This document shows, piece by piece, positions 50,086 to 62,867 of a DNA stretch of 64,000 bases. This DNA is from Nitrospinaceae bacterium. GTDB lineage: Bacteria > Nitrospinota > Nitrospinia > Nitrospinales > VA-1. Where the stretch lies: assembly GCA_021604505.1 (NCBI GenBank), contig BQJC01000001.1:704218-768217 (forward strand). The letters run 5' to 3'. The translations under genes were made by a program, and so were the position numbers. The notes below the pieces were generated by a model. The model saw only the letters and a list, made by a program, of their open reading frames with translations, was not told the DNA's origin and searched no databases. Position 1 is the stretch's first letter. Every line of letters begins with the position of its first letter.

Positions 50086-50934
50086 TTGAAGAAAACGATC
50101 CGCAAACGAACCCAATCCCGCGGGAAACCACCCAGGGGAACTAAAAAATCTTCCGGCAGGGAATCCACGGTGTGGGATCAGGCCGCGTGTTGGTACGATG
50201 CGCTGGTCGGAACCCACGGGTCCGACTACCAAAAAGAAATCATCATGCCGGGCGTCCTCAAGCTCCTCAGTCTGAAAAGAACCAGCCGGGTTTTGGATCT
50301 CGCCTGCGGGCAGGGCGTGTTCTCCCGTTATCTCTTAGCCAAGGGCATGCAGGTCGAGGGGCTGGATGTATCCGAAGAGCTGATTCGGTTTGCGCGCACC
50401 CGGTCGAAACCCGCCCTCCGTTTTCATATCGCCGATGCGCGTGATTCGGAAGCTCTCAAGGAATCGCAGTTTGATGCTGTGGTCTGTCTTTTAGCGGTGC
50501 AAAATATGGAAGAGATCGTACCGGTCTTTAAAAACGTGGCCCGTTGGTTGAAACCGGACGGAAAATTTGTATTCGTCACCACCCATCCCTGTTTTCGGAT
50601 TCCCCGGCAGACCCACTGGGGTTGGGATGAAGAGAAAAAAATGGAGTATCGGCGGGTCGATCGTTACGCATCCGATCTCACCATCCCCATCATCACCCCG
50701 CCGGTGGCGAAATCCAAGGTGTACACACTCACTTATCACCGATCATTGCAAAATTATTTTGATGCGCTGGCGGATGCCGGTTTCTGTGTGGACCGCCTGG
50801 AGGAATGGGCTTCCACCAAGACCAGCGAACCGGGAAAGCGGGCAAAAGCCGAAAACCGGGCTCGTAAGGAAATCCCCCTGTTTTTAGCGTTTAGCGCCCG
50901 GCCCGTTCCGAAAACGCCTGTGAAGAAAAATTAA
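50086..50934 (+). CDS. Class I SAM-dependent methyltransferase
   Basis: A 282-residue protein with a Lys/Arg-rich N-terminal ~25 residues, then a Rossmann methyltransferase fold. Motif I VLDLACGQGVFSRYL and the later IADARDSEALK and FDAVVCLLAVQNME segments bind S-adenosylmethionine. The substrate cannot be inferred. The start is TTG with no strong ribosome site, so the basic tail may begin elsewhere. Confidence 0.85.
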   Translation: MKKTIRKRTQSRGKPPRGTKKSSGRESTVWDQAACWYDALVGTHGSDYQKEIIMPGVLKLLSLKRTSRVLDLACGQGVFSRYLLAKGMQVEGLDVSEELIRFARTRSKPALRFHIADARDSEALKESQFDAVVCLLAVQNMEEIVPVFKNVARWLKPDGKFVFVTTHPCFRIPRQTHWGWDEEKKMEYRRVDRYASDLTIPIITPPVAKSKVYTLTYHRSLQNYFDALADAGFCVDRLEEWASTKTSEPGKRAKAENRARKEIPLFLAFSARPVPKTPVKKN

Positions 50935-50997
50935 AAGACCTTTTACCTGCAATCCCCGTCTAATAATCATTATCCAAACTGTTCTCAGGTTTTTTGC

Positions 50998-51363
50998 ATG
51001 GCCAGTTACACCTACGAACTTCAGGACCCGAATCTTCTGTTGTCCAATATCCGTCAGGGTCTTGTCGCGTTGGGCGGCGAGTGGAATGAAATCGCTTTGT
51101 TCATGAAAGAAGGGCATGTGGAATACCGCCCCAAGAAGGTGAACCCCATGCGTTCGGGATACCGTTATGTTTACCAACGCGCCCAATTGGACCTGACCCT
51201 TTATTTTCCCGAAAAAATTTTTGAACGTTTACTGGAATGGCTCGACCGGGAAAAACTCGAAGTAATGAAAGCCGTGGTTCAATCGTCCCTGTCTAAACGC
51301 TCCGGGTATGACATCAATGAGTTTCATATCCGCGGGATTATCGATGAATCGAGAGACGCCTGA
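50998..51363 (+). CDS. Conserved-looking hypothetical protein, 121 aa
   Basis: A 121-residue soluble protein, mixed alpha/beta, with a RSGYRYVYQRAQLDLTLYFP core and a helical end. It follows the methyltransferase by 63 bases on the same strand and converges with tgt 13 bases away. No domain recognised. Confidence 0.6.
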   Translation: MASYTYELQDPNLLLSNIRQGLVALGGEWNEIALFMKEGHVEYRPKKVNPMRSGYRYVYQRAQLDLTLYFPEKIFERLLEWLDREKLEVMKAVVQSSLSKRSGYDINEFHIRGIIDESRDA

Positions 51364-51376
51364 AGCCTCCAGGTTC

Positions 51377-54299
<2,923 letters not shown>

Positions 54300-54347
54300 A
54301 AAATGTATGTCAGAAAATTTATCGAACGCTTCTGAGTGGGAATCATA

Positions 54348-55259
54348 TCATTGCCGGGAGTGAGTTAACAACGCTTCCAGAATGGCTTTTTCCATGTGCA
54401 GACGGTTCTCGGCTTGATCGAAAACGATGGAGTTTTTGCCATCCATGACTTCTGAGCTGATTTCCATTTCCCGGTGAGCGGGCAGGCAGTGCATGACCAG
54501 GACTCCGTCATTGGCGGCGTTGACCAGATTTTGATTGATCTGATAGCGTTTTAATTGTTTGATTTTTTCTTCCGATTCTTTTTCCTGACCCATGCTGACC
54601 CAGACGTCGGTATAAATCACATCGGCATTCTGCACCGCTTCCAGGGGATCTTCCAGAATTTCGATTTTTCCCAGCGGTCCTAAGGATGACGGTCGCTGCG
54701 GTTGAAAATTTTTAGGGCAGGCGACCGTGAGGTGCATGTCCATCACTGACGCGCCCACCATCCAGGAATGAACGACATTGTTTCCATCGCCGACATAGGC
54801 TACTTTGACTTTTTTGACTTTACCGAGCTTTTCGTAGATGGTGAACAAATCAGACAGGATCTGGACCGGGTGGTTCAAGTCGGTGAGTCCGTTGATGACA
54901 GGAATGGTGGCGTGTTTGGCCAGATTGACCACTTCTTCGTGATCGTAGGTCCGAATGACGATTCCATCCAGGTATCTGGAAAGAACCTTTGCCGAGTCCT
55001 CTACGGTTTCGCCGCGTGTTATCTGCAGCTGATCGGTGGTTAAAAACAAGGCCTGCCCGCCCAATTCGAACATTCCCACTTCGAAAGAAATACGCGTCCG
55101 GGTGGAGTGCTTGCTGAAGATCATGCCAAGCGATTTTCCCTTCAACGGTTCGTGCGGCACATGGTCGACCCGCATCTTTTTTAATTGCGCGGATTTCTCA
55201 AGGAGTCCTAAAATTTCCTCCTGGCTGAAATCATTGATGGACAACAAATCTTTTTTCAT
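54348..55259 (-). CDS. argF: Ornithine carbamoyltransferase
   Basis: A 303-residue enzyme of arginine synthesis that joins ornithine and carbamoyl phosphate to citrulline. The carbamoyl-phosphate site STRTRISFE, LNHPVQILSDLFTI and the HCLPAHRE ornithine-side motif are all seen. It is full length and lies 21 bases after argD on the same strand. Confidence 0.96.
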   Translation of the reverse strand: MKKDLLSINDFSQEEILGLLEKSAQLKKMRVDHVPHEPLKGKSLGMIFSKHSTRTRISFEVGMFELGGQALFLTTDQLQITRGETVEDSAKVLSRYLDGIVIRTYDHEEVVNLAKHATIPVINGLTDLNHPVQILSDLFTIYEKLGKVKKVKVAYVGDGNNVVHSWMVGASVMDMHLTVACPKNFQPQRPSSLGPLGKIEILEDPLEAVQNADVIYTDVWVSMGQEKESEEKIKQLKRYQINQNLVNAANDGVLVMHCLPAHREMEISSEVMDGKNSIVFDQAENRLHMEKAILEALLTHSRQ

Positions 55260-55280
55260 AACGTATCCAATAGGTTCTCT

Positions 55281-56486
55281 TTATTGACTTTTTTCGGCTT
55301 TCTCCAGACTCGCGGACAGGACGTCGATCAATCCGTCTATTTCCTTTTTAGTGACGATCAAAGGGGGAATGAAGCGCAGAATATTTTGTTGAATGCAGTT
55401 GATCAGATATCCCTGCTGCATACAATCGTTCACGATGCCGGCGCCCGGTTGTTTGAGTTCCAATGCCAGAAGCAGTCCGATGCCGCGAACTTCTTTGACC
55501 ATTGAAAAATCATTTGCCAACTTTTCGAGCCGTGAAAAAAAGTAATTCCCCATCCGTTCGGCTTTTTCCAGAAAGCCCGGTTTTGTGTAAACTTTAAGTG
55601 CCGCCAGAGCCGCTGAACAGGCCAAAGGATTTCCGCCAAACGTGGCGGCATGGGTCCCCGGCACGAACGATTTCATGACGCGGTCGGTCGCGGCCAAGGC
55701 GCCGATTGCAACACCTGCGCCCAGCGCCTTTGCCAGCGTCATGATGTCGGGCTTAATCCCGAATCTTTCATGAGCGAACAGCGGACCGGTTCTTCCAAAG
55801 GCGGTTTGCACCTCATCAAGGATCAGCAAAGATCCGTTTTTCGTGCACAGTTTTCTGAGTTCCCTGAGATACGTTTTATCCGGCAGGTTGACTCCCCCTT
55901 CGCCTTGCGCCGGTTCGACCAGCACGGCGCAGGTTTTTGATGAAAGAGCCTTTGTCACTGCCGCAATATCATTGAATGCGACATATTTGAAACCGGGTAA
56001 TAAGGGAGCGAACCCTGTATGAAATTTTTTCTGTGCCGTGGCGGAAAGCGATCCGGTCGTGCGCCCATGAAACGAGTCTTTCATGGTGATGATCTCGCGC
56101 CGGTTTTTATCGCCCTTGTCGAAAAAATAGCGGCGCGCCAGTTTAATGGCCCCTTCATTGGCTTCGGTGCCGCTGTTGCAGAAAAACACCTTATCCGCGA
56201 AGGAAAGGAGCGTCAGTTCTGCGGCCAGCAGAGATTGCGGTTCGATGTGATACAGATTGGATACATGCAGAAGTTGCCCTGCCTGTTTGCGAATAGCTGT
56301 GACCACCGAAGGATGGCAATGGCCCAAATTATCCACCGCGATTCCAGCGACAAAGTCCGTGTATTGTTTTCCCGATGCGTCCCAGACTTGAGTTCCTTTT
56401 CCCCGCACCAGAGCGATGGGGTGACGGCCATAGGTCCGGGCGACATGCTTTTCGGTCAAATTAACAATGTTTTGATTTTTTTTCAT
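55281..56486 (-). CDS. argD: Acetylornithine aminotransferase
   Basis: A 401-residue class-III PLP aminotransferase of arginine synthesis. Key segments are FCNSGTEANEGAIKLAR, SFHGRTTGSLSAT, ILDEVQTAFGRTG with the cofactor Asp, and TLAKALGAGVAIGA with the Schiff-base Lys. argD-argF pairing supports the assignment over other class-III enzymes. Confidence 0.94.
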   Translation of the reverse strand: MKKNQNIVNLTEKHVARTYGRHPIALVRGKGTQVWDASGKQYTDFVAGIAVDNLGHCHPSVVTAIRKQAGQLLHVSNLYHIEPQSLLAAELTLLSFADKVFFCNSGTEANEGAIKLARRYFFDKGDKNRREIITMKDSFHGRTTGSLSATAQKKFHTGFAPLLPGFKYVAFNDIAAVTKALSSKTCAVLVEPAQGEGGVNLPDKTYLRELRKLCTKNGSLLILDEVQTAFGRTGPLFAHERFGIKPDIMTLAKALGAGVAIGALAATDRVMKSFVPGTHAATFGGNPLACSAALAALKVYTKPGFLEKAERMGNYFFSRLEKLANDFSMVKEVRGIGLLLALELKQPGAGIVNDCMQQGYLINCIQQNILRFIPPLIVTKKEIDGLIDVLSASLEKAEKSQ

Positions 56487-56620
56487 AATCCTTCTGGTTT
56501 TTGATGCGCCTGCAATTGATTGAAACCAAAAACCTTAACATAGTTTTGGGTTGATGAACATATTAAAAGGACTCATAATTCCGTTCTGTGAACGATTTAT
56601 CCGCAGTCAGGGTTCAGGAC

Positions 56621-57424
56621 ATGAATTTATTCGGAAAAATTAAGCGGTTGGGGCAAGGGACGTTTGCGGCCCTTCTGGAAGGGTTGTTTCCACGTAACTG
56701 TATATTTTGCGAAAAAAGCCGTGAGGGGGGAGGGGAGTTTTTATGCAGACTGTGTGAAACCGAAATTGTGTTTATTGATCCCCCTTTCTGCTACGGATGC
56801 GGTATCCCCGCCGAAATTTCCTACGATTATCCCACTGAGAATTTTGAATGCGCCTTGTGCCGCAAAAATTCCTATTCCTTTGACCGGGCGCGTTCTCTGG
56901 GGGCCTATGATGCAGTATTGAAACAATTGATTCAATATTTCAAGTTTCGCAATCAGCCCGGGGTCATGAAAGACATCGTCCCGCTCTTATCCGAATATTT
57001 TAGCCGACGGGATGAATCCTGGGACGGGTTTTATGTGTCTCCCGTTCCTCTGCACTTTAGAAAGATGAAGGAAAGGACATTTGATCAATCTTTTCTTCTT
57101 GCCAGGGAGGTGGCCCGGACATTGAATCTGCCTCTGGCCAACGGGTTATTGCGGAGAATTAAGGACACCCCTTCCCAGGCCAAAAAAACAAAGGCCGAAC
57201 GGGCTAGAAATATAAAGGGCGCGTTTCAGGTCGACCGGCCCGACCGGGTGGCCGGGCTGGATATTTTATTGGTGGATGATGTGCTGACCACTGGGTCGAC
57301 TGCCAGCGAAGCGGCCAGAATGTTGAAGCGGTCTGGAGCCAGGCGCGTCGATATATTCACCCTGGGGCGGGCTTTGCCCTATGGCAATGCCATCGAAGCG
57401 CCATCTCCCAGACTTTCCAGTTAA
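56621..57424 (+). CDS. ComF family phosphoribosyltransferase-like protein
   Basis: A 267-residue protein beginning MNLFGKIKRL; ATG 56621 is preferred over a GTG 11 codons upstream. The N-terminal part has zinc-finger Cys pairs (CIFC, CRLC, CYGC, CALC). The C-terminal part is a PRTase domain with the PRPP loop ILLVDDVLTTGSTASEA. ComF relatives act in DNA uptake or nucleotide scavenging. Its TAA stop overlaps the convergent nhaD stop. Confidence 0.88.
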   Translation: MNLFGKIKRLGQGTFAALLEGLFPRNCIFCEKSREGGGEFLCRLCETEIVFIDPPFCYGCGIPAEISYDYPTENFECALCRKNSYSFDRARSLGAYDAVLKQLIQYFKFRNQPGVMKDIVPLLSEYFSRRDESWDGFYVSPVPLHFRKMKERTFDQSFLLAREVARTLNLPLANGLLRRIKDTPSQAKKTKAERARNIKGAFQVDRPDRVAGLDILLVDDVLTTGSTASEAARMLKRSGARRVDIFTLGRALPYGNAIEAPSPRLSS

Positions 57425-58746
57425 CGCAGGCCCGCGGTGAGAAACCACCAGGAACCGATACTGGCGAAATAACCCAATGCAATCGCCGGTGCCCATTTCA
57501 GATGTTTCATGAACGTGTAGTTTTCCCGGTCAACTCCCATAACGGCGACACCAGCGGCGGAGCCGACGGAAAGCAAGCTCCCGCCCGTACCTGTGGTCAG
57601 GGTAATCAACAACCATTGATCCAGTCCCATTGCGGGGTCCATTTTGAGGACCGCGTACATGACTGGAATGTTGTCGACGATTGCAGATAAAATACCCACG
57701 ACGATATTAGAAGCGGTGGGTCCGATGGTTCCATATAAACTCTGGCTGGCCAGGGCAAGATAACCGATGTATTGCAGAGCGCCGACCGCTGTCAGGACTC
57801 CAAAAAAGAACAACAGGGTGTCAAATTCCACGCCCTCAACCTTCTTGAAAATATCGAAGCGCGGATGCTGTCTGCGGTCCTCTTCGATGCCCAGTGATTT
57901 TAAATAAGGCATGTCCCCCCATCTTTTCAAATAAAAACCAAACAACATCAATGCACCAAGGCCAAACATCATTCCCATAAACGGAGGCAGGTGCAGGAAC
58001 TGGTGAAAGGACACCGCCGTAGCGATGGTGGCGATTCCAAGACCGATGATGATCTTGGCGCCGTGTTTTAATTGCACCACATCCGAGTTTCCTTCAGGTT
58101 TCTCATCCGGAACGAATGGGTACATGATGAGTGCCGGAATGATCCAGTTGATCACGGAAGGAATCATCAAGTAAGAAAATTTGATGGTTTCCACCTTTCC
58201 TGCTGTCCAGACCATAAGGGTGGTGATATCTCCAAAGGGACTCCAGGCGCCTCCCGCATTGGCGGCCACAATAATATTGACAAAAGCTGGAACGATGAAC
58301 TTGGTGTTTCCGCCGCTGACCGCAAGAGCCACTGTGGACATTAACAGGGCACTTGTGAGGTTATCTGCCAACGGCGACAGGAAAAAAGTGATCAAGCCCG
58401 TGGCCCAGAACAGCTTTTTGAATCCCAATCCTTTTCTCAACAGCCAGGCTCGTAACGCCTTGAATACGTTTCGTTCGTCCAGCGTATTAATGTAAGTCAT
58501 GGCTGAAAGCAGGAAGAAAAACAGTTCGCCGATTTCTGCGATCAATTCCTTAAGAAAATCGTGAGCGTGTCCTCCACCATGCTCGGCTTCATAAATCCCG
58601 ATCAAGGCCCACATGAAACAGCCGATGAAAATCACCGGCTTGGATTTTCGCATATGAATCTTTTCCTCAAAAATAACGAGGGTGTAGGCCAAGGTAAAGA
58701 AGATCAGAGAGGCGTATCCCGCCCAGGTAACGGTCATATTTCCCAT
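57421..58746 (-). CDS. nhaD: Na+/H+ antiporter, NhaD family
   Basis: A 441-residue inner-membrane antiporter with about 12 helices of the ion-transporter superfamily. Segments LSPLADNLTSALLMSTVAL, NAGGAWSPFGDITTLMVW and SAIVDNIPVMYAVLKMDP match NhaD, which exports Na+ (or Li+) in exchange for protons and is common in marine and soda-lake bacteria. Single gene. Its stop overlaps that of comF. Confidence 0.93.
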   Translation of the reverse strand: MGNMTVTWAGYASLIFFTLAYTLVIFEEKIHMRKSKPVIFIGCFMWALIGIYEAEHGGGHAHDFLKELIAEIGELFFFLLSAMTYINTLDERNVFKALRAWLLRKGLGFKKLFWATGLITFFLSPLADNLTSALLMSTVALAVSGGNTKFIVPAFVNIIVAANAGGAWSPFGDITTLMVWTAGKVETIKFSYLMIPSVINWIIPALIMYPFVPDEKPEGNSDVVQLKHGAKIIIGLGIATIATAVSFHQFLHLPPFMGMMFGLGALMLFGFYLKRWGDMPYLKSLGIEEDRRQHPRFDIFKKVEGVEFDTLLFFFGVLTAVGALQYIGYLALASQSLYGTIGPTASNIVVGILSAIVDNIPVMYAVLKMDPAMGLDQWLLITLTTGTGGSLLSVGSAAGVAVMGVDRENYTFMKHLKWAPAIALGYFASIGSWWFLTAGLR

Positions 58747-59279
58747 ATTGGAGTCCTTAGAAAATCTCTATTTAGCATTCACTCATGAGGTCAGCTCAGC
58801 TCTTGTCTTTAACCATGAAGTCGGAATGCGGATATTTGTGAATCCAGGGTGAATCGTGTATCTCCTTATAATACAATAAAGTAGGAAATTTGGAAAACCA
58901 ATTTTTGGGAATGCGGTTTTTTCGTCGGGCCAAAAGGGCTGGAAAAAATTTAAAATTGTTGAAAAACCGCCTGTTTATTGCTCTTATGAAGAATATTGGA
59001 GAAAGGAAAAACTTTGGAATTTTGTCTATTATTAAGTAGGCTTCTTGGGGCCACCGATTTTAGAAAAATCATGTCCGAATCTGTCTGTGGGTGACCGTGT
59101 TATGCAGGATTGTCAGGCAAAAACCGCCAGCGGCATTATTTTGAACTCATGGAAGGTTTATCGAAGACCGTAGAAAAAGCCGTTGAGCGGGGTTTGCAGG
59201 AGCCTGTTGAGACTCTCCAAAGGGGACATAAAGGCCTAAAATATAATAACTTTTAAATTCTCAAGGGGTTCGAATTAGG
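58747..59279. other. Gene-free A+T-rich interval upstream of ispA
   Basis: The interval has no supported gene. It holds a long hairpin pair GCGGTTTTTTC (58913-58923) with GAAAAACCGC (58961-58970), an inner GCC/GGC hairpin near 58929-58939, and a -10-like TATAAT at 58867-58872. A short open frame at about 59047-59172 was considered and rejected. The structured part might be an RNA or the nhaD leader read from the other strand. Confidence 0.4.
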
Positions 59280-59307
59280 TTGACTGTGATGGGATTTGTG
59301 ATACCAT
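59280..59307 (+). promoter_or_regulatory. Candidate promoter of ispA-dxs-hisBH
   Basis: TTGACT (59280-59285) is followed after 16 bases by TACCAT (59302-59307) preceded by TG, an extended -10 form. Transcription would start near 59314, about 64 bases before the ispA start. The match is good but not decisive. Confidence 0.45.
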
Positions 59308-59377
59308 TTCTCCCTCGGATAGCTACTTTGAAAGCTAAAATCAGCCTCTTAAATCGTTATAGAGATTTGTTAGTTAA

Positions 59378-60277
59378 TTGACAGGACTAGATTTAACTCA
59401 GTATTTATCAGAAGGAAAGAAATTCCTGGAGGATGGCATTCTGGAGTTATTGCCCCAGGAAAACAGCTATCCCGAAAGTATCCATTCAGCGATGAACTAT
59501 AGCGTTCACGCAGGTGGAAAACGATTGCGTCCGATTTTGTTGATTGCTGCAGCCGAAGCCGTTGGAGGAGATCGGCAAACTGTCCTGCCTTTTGCGGTTG
59601 CGGCTGAACTGATACATACTTACACCCTGATACACGATGATTTGCCTTCCCTGGACAACGATGATTTCCGCCGTGGGAAGCCTACCAATCATAAGGTGTA
59701 TGGAGAGGCGATAGCCATTCTTGCCGGGGACGCCCTGTTGACTCAGGCGTTCATTTTGATGACCAATGCCGCGTTGCTGGAGGGCGTGCCGGAGCGGGAA
59801 ATACTGAAAGCCACTCATGAAATGGCAAATGCCTTAGGGTCCGCAGGTATGATTGGCGGGCAGGTGGTTGATATAGAGTCGGAAGGCAAACCAATCACCC
59901 CTGAATCTCTTGAGTATATTCATGTCTATAAGACAGGCCATTTGATTCGGGCCTGTATCTGCGCGGGAGCGAGGTTGAGCCGGGCAAGCGCTTCTCAGTA
60001 CAGCGCCTTATCCCAGTATGGAGCGCATATCGGCTTGGCTTTTCAGATCATTGACGACATTTTGGATATTACTGCAGACGAAAAAAAGTTAGGAAAAGAT
60101 GTTGGAAGCGACCTTGATAAGGAGAAAGCAACTTATCCCGCCCTTTACGGTTTAGAGGAGTCCAAAGAAAAAGCCGAAAAACTGGTGGAAGAAAGCCTGG
60201 CATGTCTGGAACAATTTGATGGTCGAGCCGATCCCCTGCGTGAGATCGCCCGGTTCTTTGTCCAACGCACATTTTAA
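59378..60277 (+). CDS. ispA: Polyprenyl diphosphate synthase (farnesyl/geranylgeranyl type)
   Basis: A 299-residue short-chain prenyl synthase that condenses isopentenyl diphosphate with allylic primers. First Asp-rich motif DDLPSLDNDD, RGKPTNHKVYGE, GGQVVDIESEGK and second motif FQIIDDILD are all present. The start is TTG 59378. Product length (C15 or C20) cannot be read with certainty. It is followed directly by dxs, giving a linked isoprenoid pair. Confidence 0.92.
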   Translation: MTGLDLTQYLSEGKKFLEDGILELLPQENSYPESIHSAMNYSVHAGGKRLRPILLIAAAEAVGGDRQTVLPFAVAAELIHTYTLIHDDLPSLDNDDFRRGKPTNHKVYGEAIAILAGDALLTQAFILMTNAALLEGVPEREILKATHEMANALGSAGMIGGQVVDIESEGKPITPESLEYIHVYKTGHLIRACICAGARLSRASASQYSALSQYGAHIGLAFQIIDDILDITADEKKLGKDVGSDLDKEKATYPALYGLEESKEKAEKLVEESLACLEQFDGRADPLREIARFFVQRTF

Positions 60278-60289
60278 TTGGGTAAGCTT

Positions 60290-62287
60290 ATGAGCAAGCT
60301 TTTGAATCAAATAGAGGGACCCGATGATTTGAAGAAAGTCCCATTGGAGGATTTACCTCAACTTGCAAAAGAGATCCGGGACACCCTTTTGGAGACCATT
60401 TCTCAAAGCGGAGGTCACCTTTCATCCAATCTCGGAGTGGTGGAGCTGACTCTGGCGATGCATTATGTGTTCAATAGTCCGAAAGACAAATTCATCTGGG
60501 ATGTCGGGCACCAGAGCTATGTTCATAAGCTATTGACCGGCAGACGCGACCGGTTTAACACCATCCGTCAATACGACGGCCTGTGCGGATTCACTAAGAG
60601 GGAAGAGAGCGTGCACGACCACTGGAACTGTGGGCATGGCGGCACCTCAATTTCGGCGGCGCTCGCCTTTGCCAAGGCCAGGGATTTAAATAACGAAAAA
60701 AACGACGTTCTTGCCGTCATCGGCGATGGATCGCTCACTGCAGGAATGGCTTTTGAGGGCTTGAACCACACGGGGCACATCAAGAGCGATATGATCGTCG
60801 TCCTCAATGACAATGAAATGTCCATTTCCCAGAATGTGGGAGGCATGTCCGCTCATTTGAGCAAGATCCTGACCGGACAGGTCATGACTAAAATCAAAGC
60901 GGAGATCGATGAGCTTCTCCTCGCCATTCCCGGAATCGGCAAAGATATTTCCCGGTACGCCCATAAAGTGGATGAAGCGATCAAGGGAGTGTTTATTCCC
61001 GGCAGACTGTTTGAAGACCTGGGTTTTCGCTATGTCGGCCCGGTCGATGGTCACGATGTCGAAGGGCTGATAGAAACCTTTGAGACGATTCGCGAGCTCA
61101 AGGGTCCGACGCTTCTGCACGTGGTGACCCGAAAAGGCAAAGGCTATGAACTGGCTGAGGAAAAGGCGGATGTATGGCATGGCGCTAAACCTTTCGATAT
61201 CGCCACCGGACAATTCATTAAAAAGAAAGCCAACCCCGCGTACACCAAAGTGTTTGCCGAGGCGCTGATCGACCTTGCCAAGGAAGATGAGAAAATCATC
61301 GGTATCACCGCGGCTATGCCCGATGGAACCGGGATGAGCATATTTGGAAAAGAATTTCCTGAACGTACGTTTGATGTTGGCATGGCGGAGCAGCATGCGG
61401 TGGCTTTTGCCGGGGCGTTGTCCATCGAAGGGTTCCGGCCTGTGGTAGCCATTTATTCGACGTTTCTGCAACGTGCCTACGACCAGGTGGTGCACGATAT
61501 CTGCCTGATGAACCTTCCCGTCATCTTTGCGATGGACCGGGCGGGCATTGTCGGGGAAGACGGCGCCACGCATCAGGGCTTGTACGATATTTCCTTTTTG
61601 AGAGCTTTGCCCAATATGGTGGTGATGGCTCCAAAGGATGAGAATGAAATGCGCAGAATGCTCAAAACGGCGATCTGTCATAATGGACCGGCGGCTCTGA
61701 GGTATCCCCGCGGCTCGGGCCTCGGCGTTGACCTGGACCCGAAAATCGAAACTCTGGAAATCGGCAAAGGCGAGGTGATCAAGGAAGGTACGGATATTGC
61801 CATTTTTGCTTACGGTCATATGGTGGCAACGGCGGAAGAAGTATCGTTGGCGCTTGAAAAAGGCGGGATCAGCGCCGCCGTGATCAATGCCCGGTTTGCC
61901 AAACCCGTGGACGGAGATTTGGTCGCAAAATATGCGCAAATCACCAACTGTTTCGTAACGCTTGAGGAACATGCACTCAAAGGCGGTTTCGGTTCCGCGA
62001 TTCTGGAAACGTTGCAGGATGAGAAATTTTCCACCGAAGTGCATGTCAAATGCATTGGCATGCCGGACATCGTCCTGGAACATGGATCTCCCGGCATGCA
62101 GCGCAAAGATCTTAAACTGGACCCGGAAGGAGTCTATGAAACCGTTCTCGAGCATTACCAGGGAGTGGTTGAGGGATCGACGACTGCCGGAGCAGAGAAG
62201 AAAGTGTTGCATGGCAACGGGAAAAACGCGTATTTTGGCAAACGTGATAAGAGCCACCTGAAAATCAAGCACTCTGTGAATGGCTAG
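60290..62287 (+). CDS. dxs: 1-deoxy-D-xylulose-5-phosphate synthase
   Basis: A 665-residue thiamine-diphosphate enzyme that starts the MEP isoprenoid pathway from pyruvate and glyceraldehyde-3-phosphate. HQSYVHKLLTGR, the ThDP motif GDGSLTAGMAFEGLNH and EDGATHQGLYDISFL are canonical. ATG 60290 gives the usual MSKLL start; a TTG four codons upstream is possible. A C-terminal extension of about 30 residues (after VVEG) is Lys/Gly-rich. It overlaps hisB by eight bases. Confidence 0.96.
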   Translation: MSKLLNQIEGPDDLKKVPLEDLPQLAKEIRDTLLETISQSGGHLSSNLGVVELTLAMHYVFNSPKDKFIWDVGHQSYVHKLLTGRRDRFNTIRQYDGLCGFTKREESVHDHWNCGHGGTSISAALAFAKARDLNNEKNDVLAVIGDGSLTAGMAFEGLNHTGHIKSDMIVVLNDNEMSISQNVGGMSAHLSKILTGQVMTKIKAEIDELLLAIPGIGKDISRYAHKVDEAIKGVFIPGRLFEDLGFRYVGPVDGHDVEGLIETFETIRELKGPTLLHVVTRKGKGYELAEEKADVWHGAKPFDIATGQFIKKKANPAYTKVFAEALIDLAKEDEKIIGITAAMPDGTGMSIFGKEFPERTFDVGMAEQHAVAFAGALSIEGFRPVVAIYSTFLQRAYDQVVHDICLMNLPVIFAMDRAGIVGEDGATHQGLYDISFLRALPNMVVMAPKDENEMRRMLKTAICHNGPAALRYPRGSGLGVDLDPKIETLEIGKGEVIKEGTDIAIFAYGHMVATAEEVSLALEKGGISAAVINARFAKPVDGDLVAKYAQITNCFVTLEEHALKGGFGSAILETLQDEKFSTEVHVKCIGMPDIVLEHGSPGMQRKDLKLDPEGVYETVLEHYQGVVEGSTTAGAEKKVLHGNGKNAYFGKRDKSHLKIKHSVNG

Positions 62288-62867
62288 AACGGCAAAAGTC
62301 CGGCGCGCTACCCGGGAAACAGAAATCGAAGTCGAGCTCAACATCGATGGGACTGGAAAACACGATATTCAGACGCCCATCCCCTTTCTCGACCACATGC
62401 TCACCCAACTGGCCCGCCACGGGTATTTTGACCTGACCGTCCGTGCCAAGGGCGATATCGAAATCGATTTTCACCATACGGTCGAAGATATGGGAATCAC
62501 CCTGGGCCAGGCATTCAGTCAGGCGATGGGTGACCTCAAAGGAATACGCCGTTTTTCCCAGGCTTCCGTGCCGCTCAATGAAGCCCTGGCGAATTGCGTC
62601 ATCGATATTTCGGGCCGGGCTTTTTTTGTTTTTAATTGTGACCTTCCGAAGTCCAAAATCGGCCAGTTCGACGTGGAGCTGGTGCCGGAGTTTTTCCAGG
62701 CGTTTTCCGCCAACAGCGGCATCACCCTTCATTTAAGCTCCGACTGCTGGACCAACCTGCATCACATCATTGAGGCCATGTTCAAATCCTTTGCGCGCGC
62801 ATTGGACCAGGCCTGCACTCTCGACCCGCGATCCAGCGAGGTTCCTTCCACCAAAGGGACACTTTAA
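62280..62867 (+). CDS. hisB: Imidazoleglycerol-phosphate dehydratase
   Basis: A 195-residue histidine-pathway enzyme with duplicated metal-binding halves. DHMLTQLARHG, FHHTVEDMGI and NLHHIIEAMFKS carry the manganese-ligand His residues. It starts within the dxs end and abuts hisH, so it is translated in the same operon. Confidence 0.96.
   Translation: MARTAKVRRATRETEIEVELNIDGTGKHDIQTPIPFLDHMLTQLARHGYFDLTVRAKGDIEIDFHHTVEDMGITLGQAFSQAMGDLKGIRRFSQASVPLNEALANCVIDISGRAFFVFNCDLPKSKIGQFDVELVPEFFQAFSANSGITLHLSSDCWTNLHHIIEAMFKSFARALDQACTLDPRSSEVPSTKGTL

Noticed and set aside
59047..59172. Short frame before ispA with a GroES-like string (GDRVMQDCQAKTASGIIL)
   Set aside because: The resemblance to GroES needs a gap and covers under 20 residues. 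There is no start context and no groEL nearby, so chance is more likely than a pseudogene.
60686..62344. A 552-codon open frame antisense to dxs
   Set aside because: It is the mirror of a confidently identified dxs gene, has no domain, and its composition is that of a reversed coding strand.
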